Source: an uncultured Lachnospiraceae bacterium
Lineage (GTDB): Bacteria > Bacillota > Clostridia > Lachnospirales > Lachnospiraceae
Assembly: GCA_910578175.1 (NCBI GenBank)
Contig: CAJTPF010000011.1
Location: 6,671-70,670 of the forward strand
Length of the DNA stretch: 64,000 bases
Direction of reading: 5' to 3'
The position numbers were made by a program, and so were the translations under genes. Positions 34,189-42,962 of this stretch are shown piece by piece (the first letter of the stretch is position 1; each line of letters opens with the position of its first letter). Under the pieces are notes generated by a model, which was not told the origin of the DNA, did no database searches, and was given only the letters and a program-made list of their open reading frames with translations.

Positions 34189-34800
34189 ATGAATCAATCA
34201 GAAAACAAACATATTGAAAAAAAGCAAAATATTTTGCGTATTTTATGGCAATTATTCACTGCAACTTTTACCCTGAGCGCTTTTACCTTCGGCGGAGGCT
34301 TTGTGATCGCTTCCCTGATGAAACGAAAATTCTCAGATGAACTGGGTTGGTTCAGTGAGGAAGAAATGCTGGATATCACAGCCATTGCCCAGTCTTCTCC
34401 CGGACCGATTCCCATCAATGCCTCCGTCATAATCGGTTACCGGATGTATGGCATAACCGGTTCTCTGGTCGCCGTGCTGGGAACCGCGCTTCCTCCGATG
34501 ATCATTATTTCCGTTATATCTGTATTTTATAACCAGTTCCGCTCCAACCGCATTATCGCTATTGCCTTACAGGTAATGCGCGCCGGTGTTGCCGCCGTAA
34601 TCTTTGATGTCGTATTGAACCTGGCAAAAAACGTATGCAAAACAAAACGGATATTATACATCGGCCTGATGATTGCAGCATTTGCCGCCGTATGGTTCTT
34701 CGACCTGAGCGCAATGATAATTATCTTTGCCTGCCTGTTTATCGGAATCATGGATGCGGTAATTGATGCCATAAAAATCAGAGAAAAAAATATGGATTAA
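34189..34800 (+). CDS. Chromate transporter-family protein, subunit 1
   Basis: The 203-residue membrane protein is one half of a short-chain CHR (chromate ion transporter) pair. Hallmarks are TFGGGFVIA and the SSPGPIPINASVIIGYR signature, with about five to six membrane segments. Pairs like this act together; they may move chromate, sulfate or another anion. The second subunit starts 28 bases downstream. LysR is divergent. The real substrate in an anaerobe is not evident. Confidence 0.88.
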   Translation: MNQSENKHIEKKQNILRILWQLFTATFTLSAFTFGGGFVIASLMKRKFSDELGWFSEEEMLDITAIAQSSPGPIPINASVIIGYRMYGITGSLVAVLGTALPPMIIISVISVFYNQFRSNRIIAIALQVMRAGVAAVIFDVVLNLAKNVCKTKRILYIGLMIAAFAAVWFFDLSAMIIIFACLFIGIMDAVIDAIKIREKNMD

Positions 34801-34828
34801 AAAATCAAGAGAAAAGAAGGTTTTAAAT

Positions 34829-35404
34829 ATGCTGTTACTACAATTATTTTTTAGTTTTATACAGGTAGGACTGTTCTCAGTGGGCGGAGGCTACGCTGCC
34901 ATTCCACTGATACAAAATCAGATCGTTGATATCCATGGTCTTATGACTTTAGAGGAATTTACGGATCTGATCACCATTGCCGAAATGACTCCCGGACCGA
35001 TCTCCATCAATTCTGCTACCTTTGTAGGTATGCGTCTTGCCGGTATTCCCGGTGTGATTCTGTGTACCTTCGGGTGTATCCTTCCGGCTTTTGTAATCTG
35101 CAGTTTATTGGCATACTTTTATTATAAATACCGTAAACTGGGAGCCGTTCAGACGATCCTTGCTTCCCTGCGGCCTGCGGTTGTGGCTTTAATTGCTTCC
35201 GCCGGTCTCTCCATTCTGTTACTGGCGCTGTTTCAGGCAGATAAACATAATCTGCAGATTAATGATTTTCATATTGTGGAAGCCGTTTTATTTGTGGGTG
35301 CATTATTTATTCTCAGAAAGTACAAAGCCAGCGCCATTACTATTATCTTTGGAACCGGAGTGGTAGGAACACTGGCATATCTGGTGATTCCGGGACTTTC
35401 ATAG
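34829..35404 (+). CDS. Chromate transporter-family protein, subunit 2
   Basis: The 191-residue membrane protein is the partner of the gene just upstream. It has SVGGGYAAIPLI and the TPGPISINSATFVGMR signature, and lacks the extra N-terminal tail of subunit 1. A GAAAAGAAGG site precedes the ATG. The two halves differ strongly in sequence, as expected for old antiparallel-topology pairs. Confidence 0.88.
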   Translation: MLLLQLFFSFIQVGLFSVGGGYAAIPLIQNQIVDIHGLMTLEEFTDLITIAEMTPGPISINSATFVGMRLAGIPGVILCTFGCILPAFVICSLLAYFYYKYRKLGAVQTILASLRPAVVALIASAGLSILLLALFQADKHNLQINDFHIVEAVLFVGALFILRKYKASAITIIFGTGVVGTLAYLVIPGLS

Positions 35405-35420
35405 ATATAATTTCCGAGAA

Positions 35421-35519
35421 GAAAACGTTGGTTTGAGACAGAAATGAAAAACAGCATGTTTTGTAGTGTATGAATTTGTATATTCTGTTTTCATTCTCTA
35501 TCTCAAGAAACGTTTTTTC
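35421..35519 (+). terminator. Long imperfect inverted repeat after the chromate pair
   Basis: The arm 35421-35454 (starting GAAAACGTTGG) is largely complementary to 35485-35519, which ends in a T-run (CGTTTTTTC). It could end the chromate transcript, or be a small palindromic repeat. Pairing is interrupted in several places, so the terminator call is moderate. Confidence 0.5.
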
Positions 35520-35917
35520 TAAATTTTTAAAACAAATCGGCTGATAGCTTATAGTCAGTTAAAATATTGGCTTAAATATTTTTTTCTAAATGTCTCTAAA
35601 CGCAATATATCTCTGCCGAATACAAAAATACGGTAGGCATGTTTATCCTTGGAATTTTTCCGTACGGAATGAACGGAGCAGTTCTTTCTTCCCCCGTTCC
35701 GAAAATTCAAAACAATATTTATCATTTACTTTTTCTATTACGATTCCTTCCGGTGCAAGATGTTTGCCAATGGGATTGTGATTTGATAATTTTTAAGGAA
35801 AATATCAGATATTATAATTTCCAGTAATTCATATAAAATCCACCCATAAATGCGGCATTCCTTTATACTGCATTTATGTACCAAACTACAACTTTCGTAA
35901 CACGTAGTGCCTTTCAT
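35520..35917. other. Gene-poor stretch with a possible coding relic on the minus strand
   Basis: No complete gene is visible in these 398 bases. On the minus strand, 35792 down to 35643 reads 49 open codons with a coding-like composition, including NHNPIGKHLAPEGIVIEKVN, ending in TAA. It has no start codon and no recognised family. It may be the tail of a lost gene, which would fit the decay seen further right. Confidence 0.35.
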
Positions 35918-36229
35918 TCACAATTTCTTCCAGTATTTTTCTAATTGATGAAATATTCCGACTATATTTACAACATCCGATCCAACACAAAATATTATTG
36001 TATAATTCATCTGCCCGCAGGCAGCCTCATGGTATCCTTTATTTGCCAGATATGTATCCCTGCTAACCGGAAATTGCAGGGGATTTTCTTCCAGACGGTC
36101 ATATATGTTATTGATTTCATCCAACAAATGTGCGGCTGCCTGTTCATTCTTTAACTGATAAATCAAGTATTGTAAAATATTATCAAGTAATTCATCAGCG
36201 TGTTCCGTAACAATCAGTTTATAAGCCAT
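35918..36229 (-). CDS. RelE/ParE family toxin
   Basis: The 103-residue protein has the RelE/ParE fold pattern: MAYKLIVTEHADELLDNILQ, then a helix, RLEENPLQFPVS, and the last strands YTIIFCVGSDVVNIVGIFH. RelE types cleave ribosome-bound mRNA and ParE types poison gyrase; which one cannot be read. Its start overlaps the antitoxin end by 11 bases in the usual antitoxin-first order. Confidence 0.88.
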   Translation of the reverse strand: MAYKLIVTEHADELLDNILQYLIYQLKNEQAAAHLLDEINNIYDRLEENPLQFPVSRDTYLANKGYHEAACGQMNYTIIFCVGSDVVNIVGIFHQLEKYWKKL

Positions 36230-36479
36230 ATTTCGTCCCCATCTCTGCTAAAGATGTTCTGGCATTCTTGATCTGTCCGCTTTCTATCTGCTGTTCAGAC
36301 AGTTCAACATCTCTATATACGGAAAGTCGATACATGGCGCTTTCATAAGTTTCCATACTCATAATAACCATATCCCCATATCCATTTTTTGTGATATAAA
36401 TAGGTTCTTCGGATTTGTGGCACATATCGGAAATCTCCGAAGTATTTTTTAAATCTTTAATAGGAATAATTTGCGGCAT
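36219..36479 (-). CDS. Phd/YefM family antitoxin
   Basis: The 86-residue protein has an N-terminal Phd/YefM-type DNA-binding half (IPIKDLKNTSEISDMCHKSE, then PIYITKNGYGDMVIMSMETYE) and a C-terminal toxin-binding part rich in charged residues. It neutralises the toxin and normally represses its own promoter. A GGAGG site lies ten bases upstream, and a strong promoter lies at 36509-36536. Confidence 0.88.
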   Translation of the reverse strand: MPQIIPIKDLKNTSEISDMCHKSEEPIYITKNGYGDMVIMSMETYESAMYRLSVYRDVELSEQQIESGQIKNARTSLAEMGTKYGL

Positions 36480-36499
36480 TTTATATACCTCCTCTCTGT

Positions 36500-36536
36500 T
36501 ATACCTAAATTATACCATAATTATCCCCTTTTTCAA
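36500..36536 (-). promoter_or_regulatory. Toxin-antitoxin promoter with GGTATAA repeats
   Basis: On the minus strand TTGAAA (36531-36536) and TATAAT (36509-36514) are 16 bases apart, with an extended -10 TGG. GGTATAA occurs twice here, 11 bases apart, overlapping the -10, as expected for autoregulation by the antitoxin. Confidence 0.65.
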
Positions 36537-36586
36537 CCATAATATGTATAAACTGTTTGGTATAATGTACCTGTCTATGTTCCATG

Positions 36587-37182
36587 CTATGCACTTGCCT
36601 CTACACAAGGGCAAAAACAAGGGATTTCCTGTGTACCGGAAGAACAGCAATGGGTAATAATATAATCTATATTCCAATTATGTTTTTCCAGATTCCGTCT
36701 TCCTTCTTTAAATTCCTTTTTTGACGGCATTTCTTCTTTCCACCATGATACATGATTGATTCTGCAGGACTTCTTTTGTCTATCCAGTTGTCTTTTCTTT
36801 CTCCTAGTATCCCACCAGACATATCATGACTTCGTGCGCCCCCAAATTTATATATTTTAAAACCCCCAATTTCATAAACCTGCCCACACATCAGATGGAT
36901 ATCTGACGGTTTAATAAACTGTACTTTTCCGCCATTCCAAGTATCCGTCTCTATAGTTGACAGCAAATCATAATTTTCATGGTTTCCATCCACCCATAGT
37001 GTGGTAAACGGCTTTTTCTCTAGCCAGTTTCTCCAATAATTCTGTTTCTTTGAATTGTCCCAAAAGCCAAAATCACCACAAATAATAACATAATCGTCTT
37101 TTGTCATGTACTTTTGTTCCGGAAATGTGTTGGTGTTAAATTTGCAATACTCTCCATGACAATCTCCTGTAATGTAAATCAT
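36587..37182 (-). pseudogene. Frameshifted calcineurin-like metallophosphoesterase
   Basis: From the ATG at 37182 the frame reads a metallophosphoesterase: MIYITGDCHGE, IICGDFGFWDN and WVDGNHENYDLLS, with the metal-binding GDCHG, GDFG and GNHE motifs. After GGARSHDMSGGI the frame goes into nonsense and stops at 36667. The natural continuation is found in another frame: RQLDRQKKSCRINHVSWWKE, then WNIDYIITHCCSSGTQE, which carries the next conserved THC motif. It then decays and stops at 36587. The shift lies near 36800-36830. The last metal-binding GHxH part is also missing. It is not likely to be functional. Confidence 0.8.
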
Positions 37183-37311
37183 GCTATTCCTCCCGATAGA
37201 AACAATTCCTTACAGCGGAATCTGCATCAAATATTGAAATCTGTTTTTAAATTATATCACAAAGTGTTCCGGTTATCCCATTAACATTATTTTTATGAAC
37301 TTGTATTTCTG

Positions 37312-37341
37312 TTGATTTTCTCATGTATATTCCATTATAAT
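37312..37341 (+). promoter_or_regulatory. Promoter of the integrase
   Basis: TTGATT (37312-37317) and TATAAT (37336-37341) are 18 bases apart, about 39 bases before the integrase ATG. This is a reasonable sigma-A match. Confidence 0.5.
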
Positions 37342-37379
37342 TCCTTCTAATATAAATCAAAAGACAAAGGAGCTTTTAT

Positions 37380-38300
37380 ATGATTACTTTAAAAACGCTG
37401 ACAGAAAAATATTTAAAATATTGTGCAGTCCAAAAGAAGTTAAATTTTAAAACCATTAAAGCCTATAAAATTGATTTAAATCAGTTTATTTCTATAGTTC
37501 CATCGAAATATCTGCCAATCAGTAAAGATAACCTGCTCTCTTATATTTCACAAATTCATAGTTCCTATCAGCCGAAGACGATAAAGCGAAAGATTGCAAG
37601 CGTAAAAGCATTTTTTCGTTATCTTGAATATGAAGAATTTATTGAGTCAAATCCGTTTAATAAAATCGATATATCTTTTCGTCAGCCGATACGGCTTCCT
37701 AAAACTATTCCTGCCAATATCATTCAGAAATTCCTCTGTACCATTTATCAGGAAAAACAGGTTCCTGCAACTTTGTATCATAAAAAAACGGTCATTCGTG
37801 ATATTGCTGTCATTGAATTATTGTTTGCTACCGGAATAAGGATTTCGGAACTGTGTTCCCTAAAGCAAAAGGATTTGGATATTGATAACCGGCAGGTGCT
37901 TATTTTCGGAAAGGGAGCGAAGGAGAGAATTTTACAGATTGGCAATGGGGAGGTTATTTCCGCATTGGTTGAGTATAAGAAACTTTTTGAAAAGGAATTG
38001 GCTGATTCTGAGTGGTTGTTTGTTAATAGGTTGCATCATCGGCTTTCGGAACAGTCTGTGCGATTTATGATAAATAATTATGTGGAATTGGCGGGGATCG
38101 AGATGCATATTACACCTCATATGTTTCGACATTCCTTTGCGACGTTGCTACTGGAGGCGGATGTGGATATTCGGTATATTCAGAAAATGCTGGGACATAG
38201 TTCGATAAATACTACGGAGATATATACCAGTGTGTCTTTGCATAAGCAGAAAGAGATATTGGAGGAGAGGCATCCGAGGAATGGGATGAGGGTGGAATGA
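37380..38300 (+). CDS. Tyrosine recombinase / phage-type integrase
   Basis: The 306-residue recombinase has an N-terminal SAM-like core-binding domain (about 1-88) and a catalytic domain. Catalytic residues are Arg154 (TGIRISELCSL), a Lys in GKGAKER, His247 and Arg250 (HMFRHSF), His273 (LGHSS) and nucleophile Tyr282 (TTEIYTSV). The XerC/D-like length suits resolvases as well as integrases. The preceding AAAGGAG site is good. The third-base usage of its 3' half shifts to G. No att repeats or tRNA were found next to it. It borders an AT-rich island that carries a candidate defence gene. Confidence 0.92.
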   Translation: MITLKTLTEKYLKYCAVQKKLNFKTIKAYKIDLNQFISIVPSKYLPISKDNLLSYISQIHSSYQPKTIKRKIASVKAFFRYLEYEEFIESNPFNKIDISFRQPIRLPKTIPANIIQKFLCTIYQEKQVPATLYHKKTVIRDIAVIELLFATGIRISELCSLKQKDLDIDNRQVLIFGKGAKERILQIGNGEVISALVEYKKLFEKELADSEWLFVNRLHHRLSEQSVRFMINNYVELAGIEMHITPHMFRHSFATLLLEADVDIRYIQKMLGHSSINTTEIYTSVSLHKQKEILEERHPRNGMRVE

Positions 38301-38473
38301 AGGATAATAAAAAGTTATCCAATCATAAAAATCTGCAGATTAAAAGCATTTATCTAGCATTTTGGAAACAAAGACAATTAGTATAATGAGCGTTTACCTA
38401 TTTAGAGTATAACTGAAATTTATATTAAGTTAATAGTTTTTAGAGTAAATTCATACAAGGGAGTGTTAACTAC

Positions 38474-39814
38474 GTGAAAGATTATAAAATTTATCCTCGT
38501 CAGTTTATCAACGAAAAAATACCTATTGAAAAAAACAGATGTTTTATGCTTATGCCATTTAATTCAGATTTTGATTACATTTATGGTGTGATAAAACAGG
38601 ATTTAAATGACAATGGATTTATTTGTAATAGAGCTGATGAAATTGCTGGATCAAAACCTATATTAAACAAGATTCTAATGGAAATATTAAAATCCCGATA
38701 TATAATTGCAGATTTAACAAATTATAACCCTAATGTTTTTTATGAATTAGGGATTGCGCATTCTTTTAAAGATGCACAAAATATACTTATGATAAAGCAA
38801 AAAAATTCCAAAATACCGTTTGATTTAACACATTTAACTTATATAGAGTATGACCTTAGCAATCTTAGATTTCTTACTGCAACAATACGTAATTTTATTC
38901 AAGAAAATAAATATGTATCAGATTTCCATGAAACTTTAAATTTGTGTGGTATTACAAATTTAATTTGTGAGTCAAGAGAAAAGTTTATCGACTATCTTCA
39001 GGAATATTTTGGAGCAAATATAATAATGATAACAAATATCTTAAATGATAGAAGTGATATTTATGATGATAGCGAATTAATTAATTTTTATAAAGATTAT
39101 GAGGCTTTAATACTACATTTATTAAAAGAAAGTAAGAACGAAAACCAAGATGGATTGCTAAATGTATATTACAATCTTTTAGCACATTGTCATTCGGCTA
39201 AAATAGGAGAATCATTTGTATATAATTTTATGAATGAATTATTTATTTTCATTGACGATATGGAAGAAGAAATTCTTTCCTGGAAAACTGATTTAATGTT
39301 AACACTTGCCAAAAGAAAAAAATTAATAAAAATAACATTGCCGTGGATAATTGACTATTTTTCACGTTCAAAATCATCATCTATTGATTTGAATCGCTAT
39401 AAATTGGAAAGTTTTCTGATGACAACAAATTACACGGAAATCAACCAAATGATAATTGATTCTCTGTTCGATTCAGATTGCCATATTCGTGAACATATGG
39501 CAGATATTATTGGGGAAAAGCGATTGTATAATGGAATAAGCGCTCTTTTAAAACAACTTGAAAGGGAGGAAAATTATTTTACAATTTCAAGTATTATTGA
39601 AGCAATAGGAAAAATAGGTACATTTTCAGAGCTAAAATATATTCTTAATTGGATGGAAATTTACGAAAATAAAATAATAGAACAGCATCAATTTTTCCTT
39701 CTTAAACACGTATATAAGACAATATGCCGTTTAGATAATACTCCTGATGAAAAGTATGCTAAAACATTCTTGGATAAATATTCACAATATATGAATAGTT
39801 ATATTGTAAATTAA
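38474..39814 (+). CDS. TIR/deoxyribosyltransferase-like N-domain with helical-repeat C-domain, candidate defence protein
   Basis: The 446-residue protein is not a family I can name. The N-terminal half (about 20-155) is a Rossmann-like fold with CFMLMPFNSDFDYIYGVI, then ADEIAGSKPILNKI, IIADLTNYNPNVFYELGIAH and IPFDLTHLTYIEYD. The Glu91 in FYELGIAH sits where TIR and nucleoside 2-deoxyribosyltransferase-like enzymes place their catalytic acid. The middle and C-terminal parts are helical; residues of about 325-430 look like HEAT-type repeats (HIREHMADIIGEKRLYNGIS). No signal peptide. GTG start after GGGAG. AT-rich, directly behind an integrase. An NAD- or nucleotide-degrading defence effector is an inference. 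Confidence 0.6.
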   Translation: MKDYKIYPRQFINEKIPIEKNRCFMLMPFNSDFDYIYGVIKQDLNDNGFICNRADEIAGSKPILNKILMEILKSRYIIADLTNYNPNVFYELGIAHSFKDAQNILMIKQKNSKIPFDLTHLTYIEYDLSNLRFLTATIRNFIQENKYVSDFHETLNLCGITNLICESREKFIDYLQEYFGANIIMITNILNDRSDIYDDSELINFYKDYEALILHLLKESKNENQDGLLNVYYNLLAHCHSAKIGESFVYNFMNELFIFIDDMEEEILSWKTDLMLTLAKRKKLIKITLPWIIDYFSRSKSSSIDLNRYKLESFLMTTNYTEINQMIIDSLFDSDCHIREHMADIIGEKRLYNGISALLKQLEREENYFTISSIIEAIGKIGTFSELKYILNWMEIYENKIIEQHQFFLLKHVYKTICRLDNTPDEKYAKTFLDKYSQYMNSYIVN

Positions 39815-39824
39815 ACTTTTTTTA

Positions 39825-39876
39825 ATTAAACACTCAGACTCTCCATATTCTATAGAATGGATAGTTTGAGTGTTAA
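39825..39876. terminator. Bidirectional terminator-like hairpin
   Basis: The arms 39826-39845 and 39858-39875 (around AACACTC / GAGTGTT) pair with a few mismatches, and the centre ATTCTATAGAAT is a perfect palindrome. It lies between the convergent TIR-like and radical SAM genes and is preceded by a T-run on the plus strand. Confidence 0.6.
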
Positions 39877-39915
39877 ATATAATCGTATAAATTGCTTGAT
39901 TTCAAAAATATATCA

Positions 39916-40701
39916 TTAAAGCCATTCTGATTTTTGGCATTGAGATATTTCCCATTGATTGTTCCATGTCATCATTTTCAAATCACAATAACGGCAAAAT
40001 GATTTTGGCTTCAAAACATATTTTTTAATTTCTTTTATAGATTTTATCTGACTTAGCAAAAGGTAATCATCATTTTTATGTTTGAATTCCATATCAAAAC
40101 GCTTATTAATTATATTAATATATGCTGATTGGGGACAAGAATATATTTTTCCCTCTCGCAATTGAAGATAAATACCACCACAACGACACACCAAATAATT
40201 TTGCAATGGATTTTGTTTGCCTTGGACGTCTAATACTATATGTCGAAAATTCGGAATTATATTATCTCCGTAGAATGTCATTTGAATATTTTTATTTTTC
40301 ACAAAGGTCATAAGATTATTGTAATTTATGTTTATAGGATATTTTGTAACAGATATAATGATATTGTTTCTCTGACAAGCATCCCAAAATTTTTGCGGCA
40401 TTTCTTTTATAATTATACCATTACTTACAAGAACTATGTTTATATCTGAAAAATAGGCTCTACTTAATTCAATTATTTCTGTAATATGTGGATGCAAAAG
40501 AGGTTCCCCGCCCATTAATCTAAGGGTGCTGAAAAAGATTAGCCCACGATTTTTAATATTGTTATAGTATCCTTCCAGCTCCTCTAAAGATATGTAATAC
40601 TCATCTGCAACAGGTGCGTAATGGGAGCAGCTTTTACAATTTAAATTACAATGATCTGTTACATGTAATTCTAATGTTTTTTTATGAGACAAACGTTTCA
40701 T
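39916..40701 (-). CDS. Radical SAM protein with SPASM-like C-terminus
   Basis: The 261-residue enzyme has cluster cysteines 18, 22 and 25 in CNLNCKSCSHYAP, the GGEPLLHP motif and later Cys pairs (CRCGG, SCPQ, FCRYCD, QC) that suggest an auxiliary Fe-S cluster as in SPASM proteins. The CSHYAP form is often seen in genes beside glycosyltransferases; the reaction is not known. An ATG at 40701 follows AGGA by six bases; a TTG at 40716 after GAGGTGA is an alternative. It lies 24 bases after the glycosyltransferase, so both are probably one operon. Confidence 0.8.
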   Translation of the reverse strand: MKRLSHKKTLELHVTDHCNLNCKSCSHYAPVADEYYISLEELEGYYNNIKNRGLIFFSTLRLMGGEPLLHPHITEIIELSRAYFSDINIVLVSNGIIIKEMPQKFWDACQRNNIIISVTKYPININYNNLMTFVKNKNIQMTFYGDNIIPNFRHIVLDVQGKQNPLQNYLVCRCGGIYLQLREGKIYSCPQSAYINIINKRFDMEFKHKNDDYLLLSQIKSIKEIKKYVLKPKSFCRYCDLKMMTWNNQWEISQCQKSEWL

Positions 40702-40725
40702 TAATATTCCTATCAATTAAACAAA

Positions 40726-41688
40726 TCACCTCACTCCCCAAAAATCAAAAATACGATTAGTGTCAAGATAGTCAATTAAAAAATGTATATTGAAATTGTG
40801 AGCAATTATTTCAAATATATACTTAAGGTATTTTTTTTGTATACATGAATCAGCTTCTTTATGAAGCATCATAGATAGAAGAGATTTTATGCAACGTTCT
40901 ACAAATGAATAATATTCTTTTATATAATAATCCATTAAATTATCTTCTTCTAAAACCGTTCTTATTTGTATCAACGTATCAAAACAATTATCTATAAGAT
41001 TTTTTGAAAAAACATGTGTGACGGAATCAAGGCGCTGATAATAATGATAATAAGTATCAGGAACTAAACTAACTCGTTTCGCATGGAGGCACGCAAAAAA
41101 GGAGAAAAAATCATCTTGAAAGCTTCGGTTTGAATTAAATTTAATTTTATTATCAACAATAAAGGTTCTGTTGTATATCTTATTATTAACAATAGGGGTA
41201 ATAAAAGAATTAAAATTTTCAGATTTTGTTAATAATTTCAAAGCGTATTTTCCGTTTATACAATTATGAATTTCATATTTATACCGAATATGGCCAGATA
41301 TAAAATTGTTAAACTCATCTTTAATGCCACATGTTGCAATATCACTATTATCATTTTTAATATACGACATGAGATTATAATAGAAATCATTGTCTAGCCA
41401 ATCATCCCCATCTACAAATCCAATATAAGCTCCGTTTGCGTACTTAATTCCCAAATTTCTTATATCTCCGACACCCATATTTTTGGTCATAAAATATGCG
41501 GATACTTCAGGAAAGCATTTTTCATATTCATGAATTATTTTAGCAGAATTATCAGTTGAAGCGTCATCAATAATAATTATTTCTCTGTTTTTAAATGATT
41601 GATTTATTATTGAATCTAAACATAATTCCAAATGATTTTGTACGTTATATACTGGAACTATTATACTTAATTCAGGCTTAATATTCAT
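40726..41688 (-). CDS. Family 2 glycosyltransferase
   Basis: The 320-residue GT-A enzyme has the opening LSIIVPVYNV, the nucleotide-binding DDASTD (41-46) and the metal-binding DGDD (93-96, in VDGDDWLD). It would transfer a sugar from a nucleotide donor, acting at the inner membrane face. The acceptor cannot be read. There are no other polysaccharide genes nearby; the only partner is the radical SAM gene behind it. A GGAGGATTA site precedes the ATG. AT-rich like the rest of the island. Confidence 0.88.
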   Translation of the reverse strand: MNIKPELSIIVPVYNVQNHLELCLDSIINQSFKNREIIIIDDASTDNSAKIIHEYEKCFPEVSAYFMTKNMGVGDIRNLGIKYANGAYIGFVDGDDWLDNDFYYNLMSYIKNDNSDIATCGIKDEFNNFISGHIRYKYEIHNCINGKYALKLLTKSENFNSFITPIVNNKIYNRTFIVDNKIKFNSNRSFQDDFFSFFACLHAKRVSLVPDTYYHYYQRLDSVTHVFSKNLIDNCFDTLIQIRTVLEEDNLMDYYIKEYYSFVERCIKSLLSMMLHKEADSCIQKKYLKYIFEIIAHNFNIHFLIDYLDTNRIFDFWGVR

Positions 41689-41903
41689 TCTTAATCCTCC
41701 TCAGATATGGAAACAAATTACTTAAAAATAAATAACAGATAACTTTTTATTATCCTTCATTCCATAACCAATCCTTATTAAAAATCTTATCATTTCCGAC
41801 ACAATTCGTCAAACATTTTCCGTCGACATCTTTCGACATTTCCCCATATTCCAACCACTCTCTTCATGTCCAATTCCCGTTTCCCACAGCCCAAAGAATT
41901 CCT

Positions 41904-42959
41904 TCATCTCCTCCTCTCCCCCACATACCTCCCACAACTCCATATCATCCCCCCCGCCAGCATCCCATAAACCACTCCCCCAAACCAAGCATCCGGAATC
42001 CCTGCCATCACATGATACTCCTTAAAATTATCAAACCCTCCAAGCCCCTTACACAACATCAAATCCTGCATCCCCCTGTTCATATACGAATACAAAAAAT
42101 ACGGTATATATACCGCCCCAAGCGTTACCACATACGTCACAATATTCCTATGGGACAGCACCGCCACCCACATAACAAATACTCCAAACACCACCGCAAA
42201 AAATGCCCGTGTTGCCATTGTCAAAAAAAGATACTGTATTATCGACATATCCAGATTACTGTTTTCCATAACCATCAGACTTCTGATATCCGCATTCAGA
42301 TTCCCCAAATCAAATTTCACATACTTTGTTACGAATTCCAGAACCGGAAATAAAAAGCCGATACCGGCGGAAATCGTCAGCACCACCGTCAGCCGGTTAT
42401 AATACAGCCGGCCTGTCCCATATTTCGAAGACCTTATCATCGGAACCGTTCCGCAGGAATGATCCTCCGTAAACACCGGCGCGATCATTATAATAAGAAT
42501 GACAAGCATTATGACATCCATTTTCATATTCTCTATATAATCCTTGATTCCGATATCATAAAAATATTCGGGAGTACCGTCCACCCCGGAATAATACCCG
42601 CTTTTTTCCACAATATACTCTACCGTACGAATCCGGTTTTTAGCGGTTTTTATATCCCCGGATACTTTCCGGTATGCTTCCGCACCTATCTCATTTCTTT
42701 TATACTGCGCCTCATACATTTCTTCGTCACTGATCAGATTCTGCAGCCGCTCATACTCCTGCTCAATCCATGTCTGCTTTTCCACGGTATATTCCCCCTG
42801 CAATTCCTCCATATAATACCGGTAAACCTTTGGATTAAAGCCTTCAAACATAACCGACCGGGACTGCATGGACAAAAATATCTCCGCAGCAATTCCCACC
42901 AGCAGCACGATTAAAATCTTCTTTTTGCAAAACAATTTATAAAATTCTAATTTCAACAT
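41904..42959 (-). CDS. ABC-2-type transporter permease (second subunit)
   Basis: The 351-residue membrane protein has an N-terminal helix (about 13-30, KKILIVLLVGIAAEIFL), a long extracellular loop with charged coil (about 35-140) and five further membrane segments. It is the last gene of a six-gene leftward operon and follows the ATPase by three bases. The layout with a large loop is like peptide- or lantibiotic-resistance ABC permeases. Its last 40 or so codons are unusually G-rich, ending in VGERRR. The substrate is unknown. Confidence 0.8.
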   Translation of the reverse strand: MLKLEFYKLFCKKKILIVLLVGIAAEIFLSMQSRSVMFEGFNPKVYRYYMEELQGEYTVEKQTWIEQEYERLQNLISDEEMYEAQYKRNEIGAEAYRKVSGDIKTAKNRIRTVEYIVEKSGYYSGVDGTPEYFYDIGIKDYIENMKMDVIMLVILIIMIAPVFTEDHSCGTVPMIRSSKYGTGRLYYNRLTVVLTISAGIGFLFPVLEFVTKYVKFDLGNLNADIRSLMVMENSNLDMSIIQYLFLTMATRAFFAVVFGVFVMWVAVLSHRNIVTYVVTLGAVYIPYFLYSYMNRGMQDLMLCKGLGGFDNFKEYHVMAGIPDAWFGGVVYGMLAGGMIWSCGRYVGERRR

Positions 42960-42962
42960 TGT

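Noticed and set aside
37183..38473. Attachment sites or tRNA around the integrase
   Set aside because: I looked for flanking repeats or a tRNA-like end and saw none that was convincing by eye; longer-range repeats would need computation.
42012..42914. Plus-strand frames rich in His, Ile and Tyr (42012-42353 and 42459-42914)
   Set aside because: Composition of an antisense shadow of the permease; no membrane or domain pattern.
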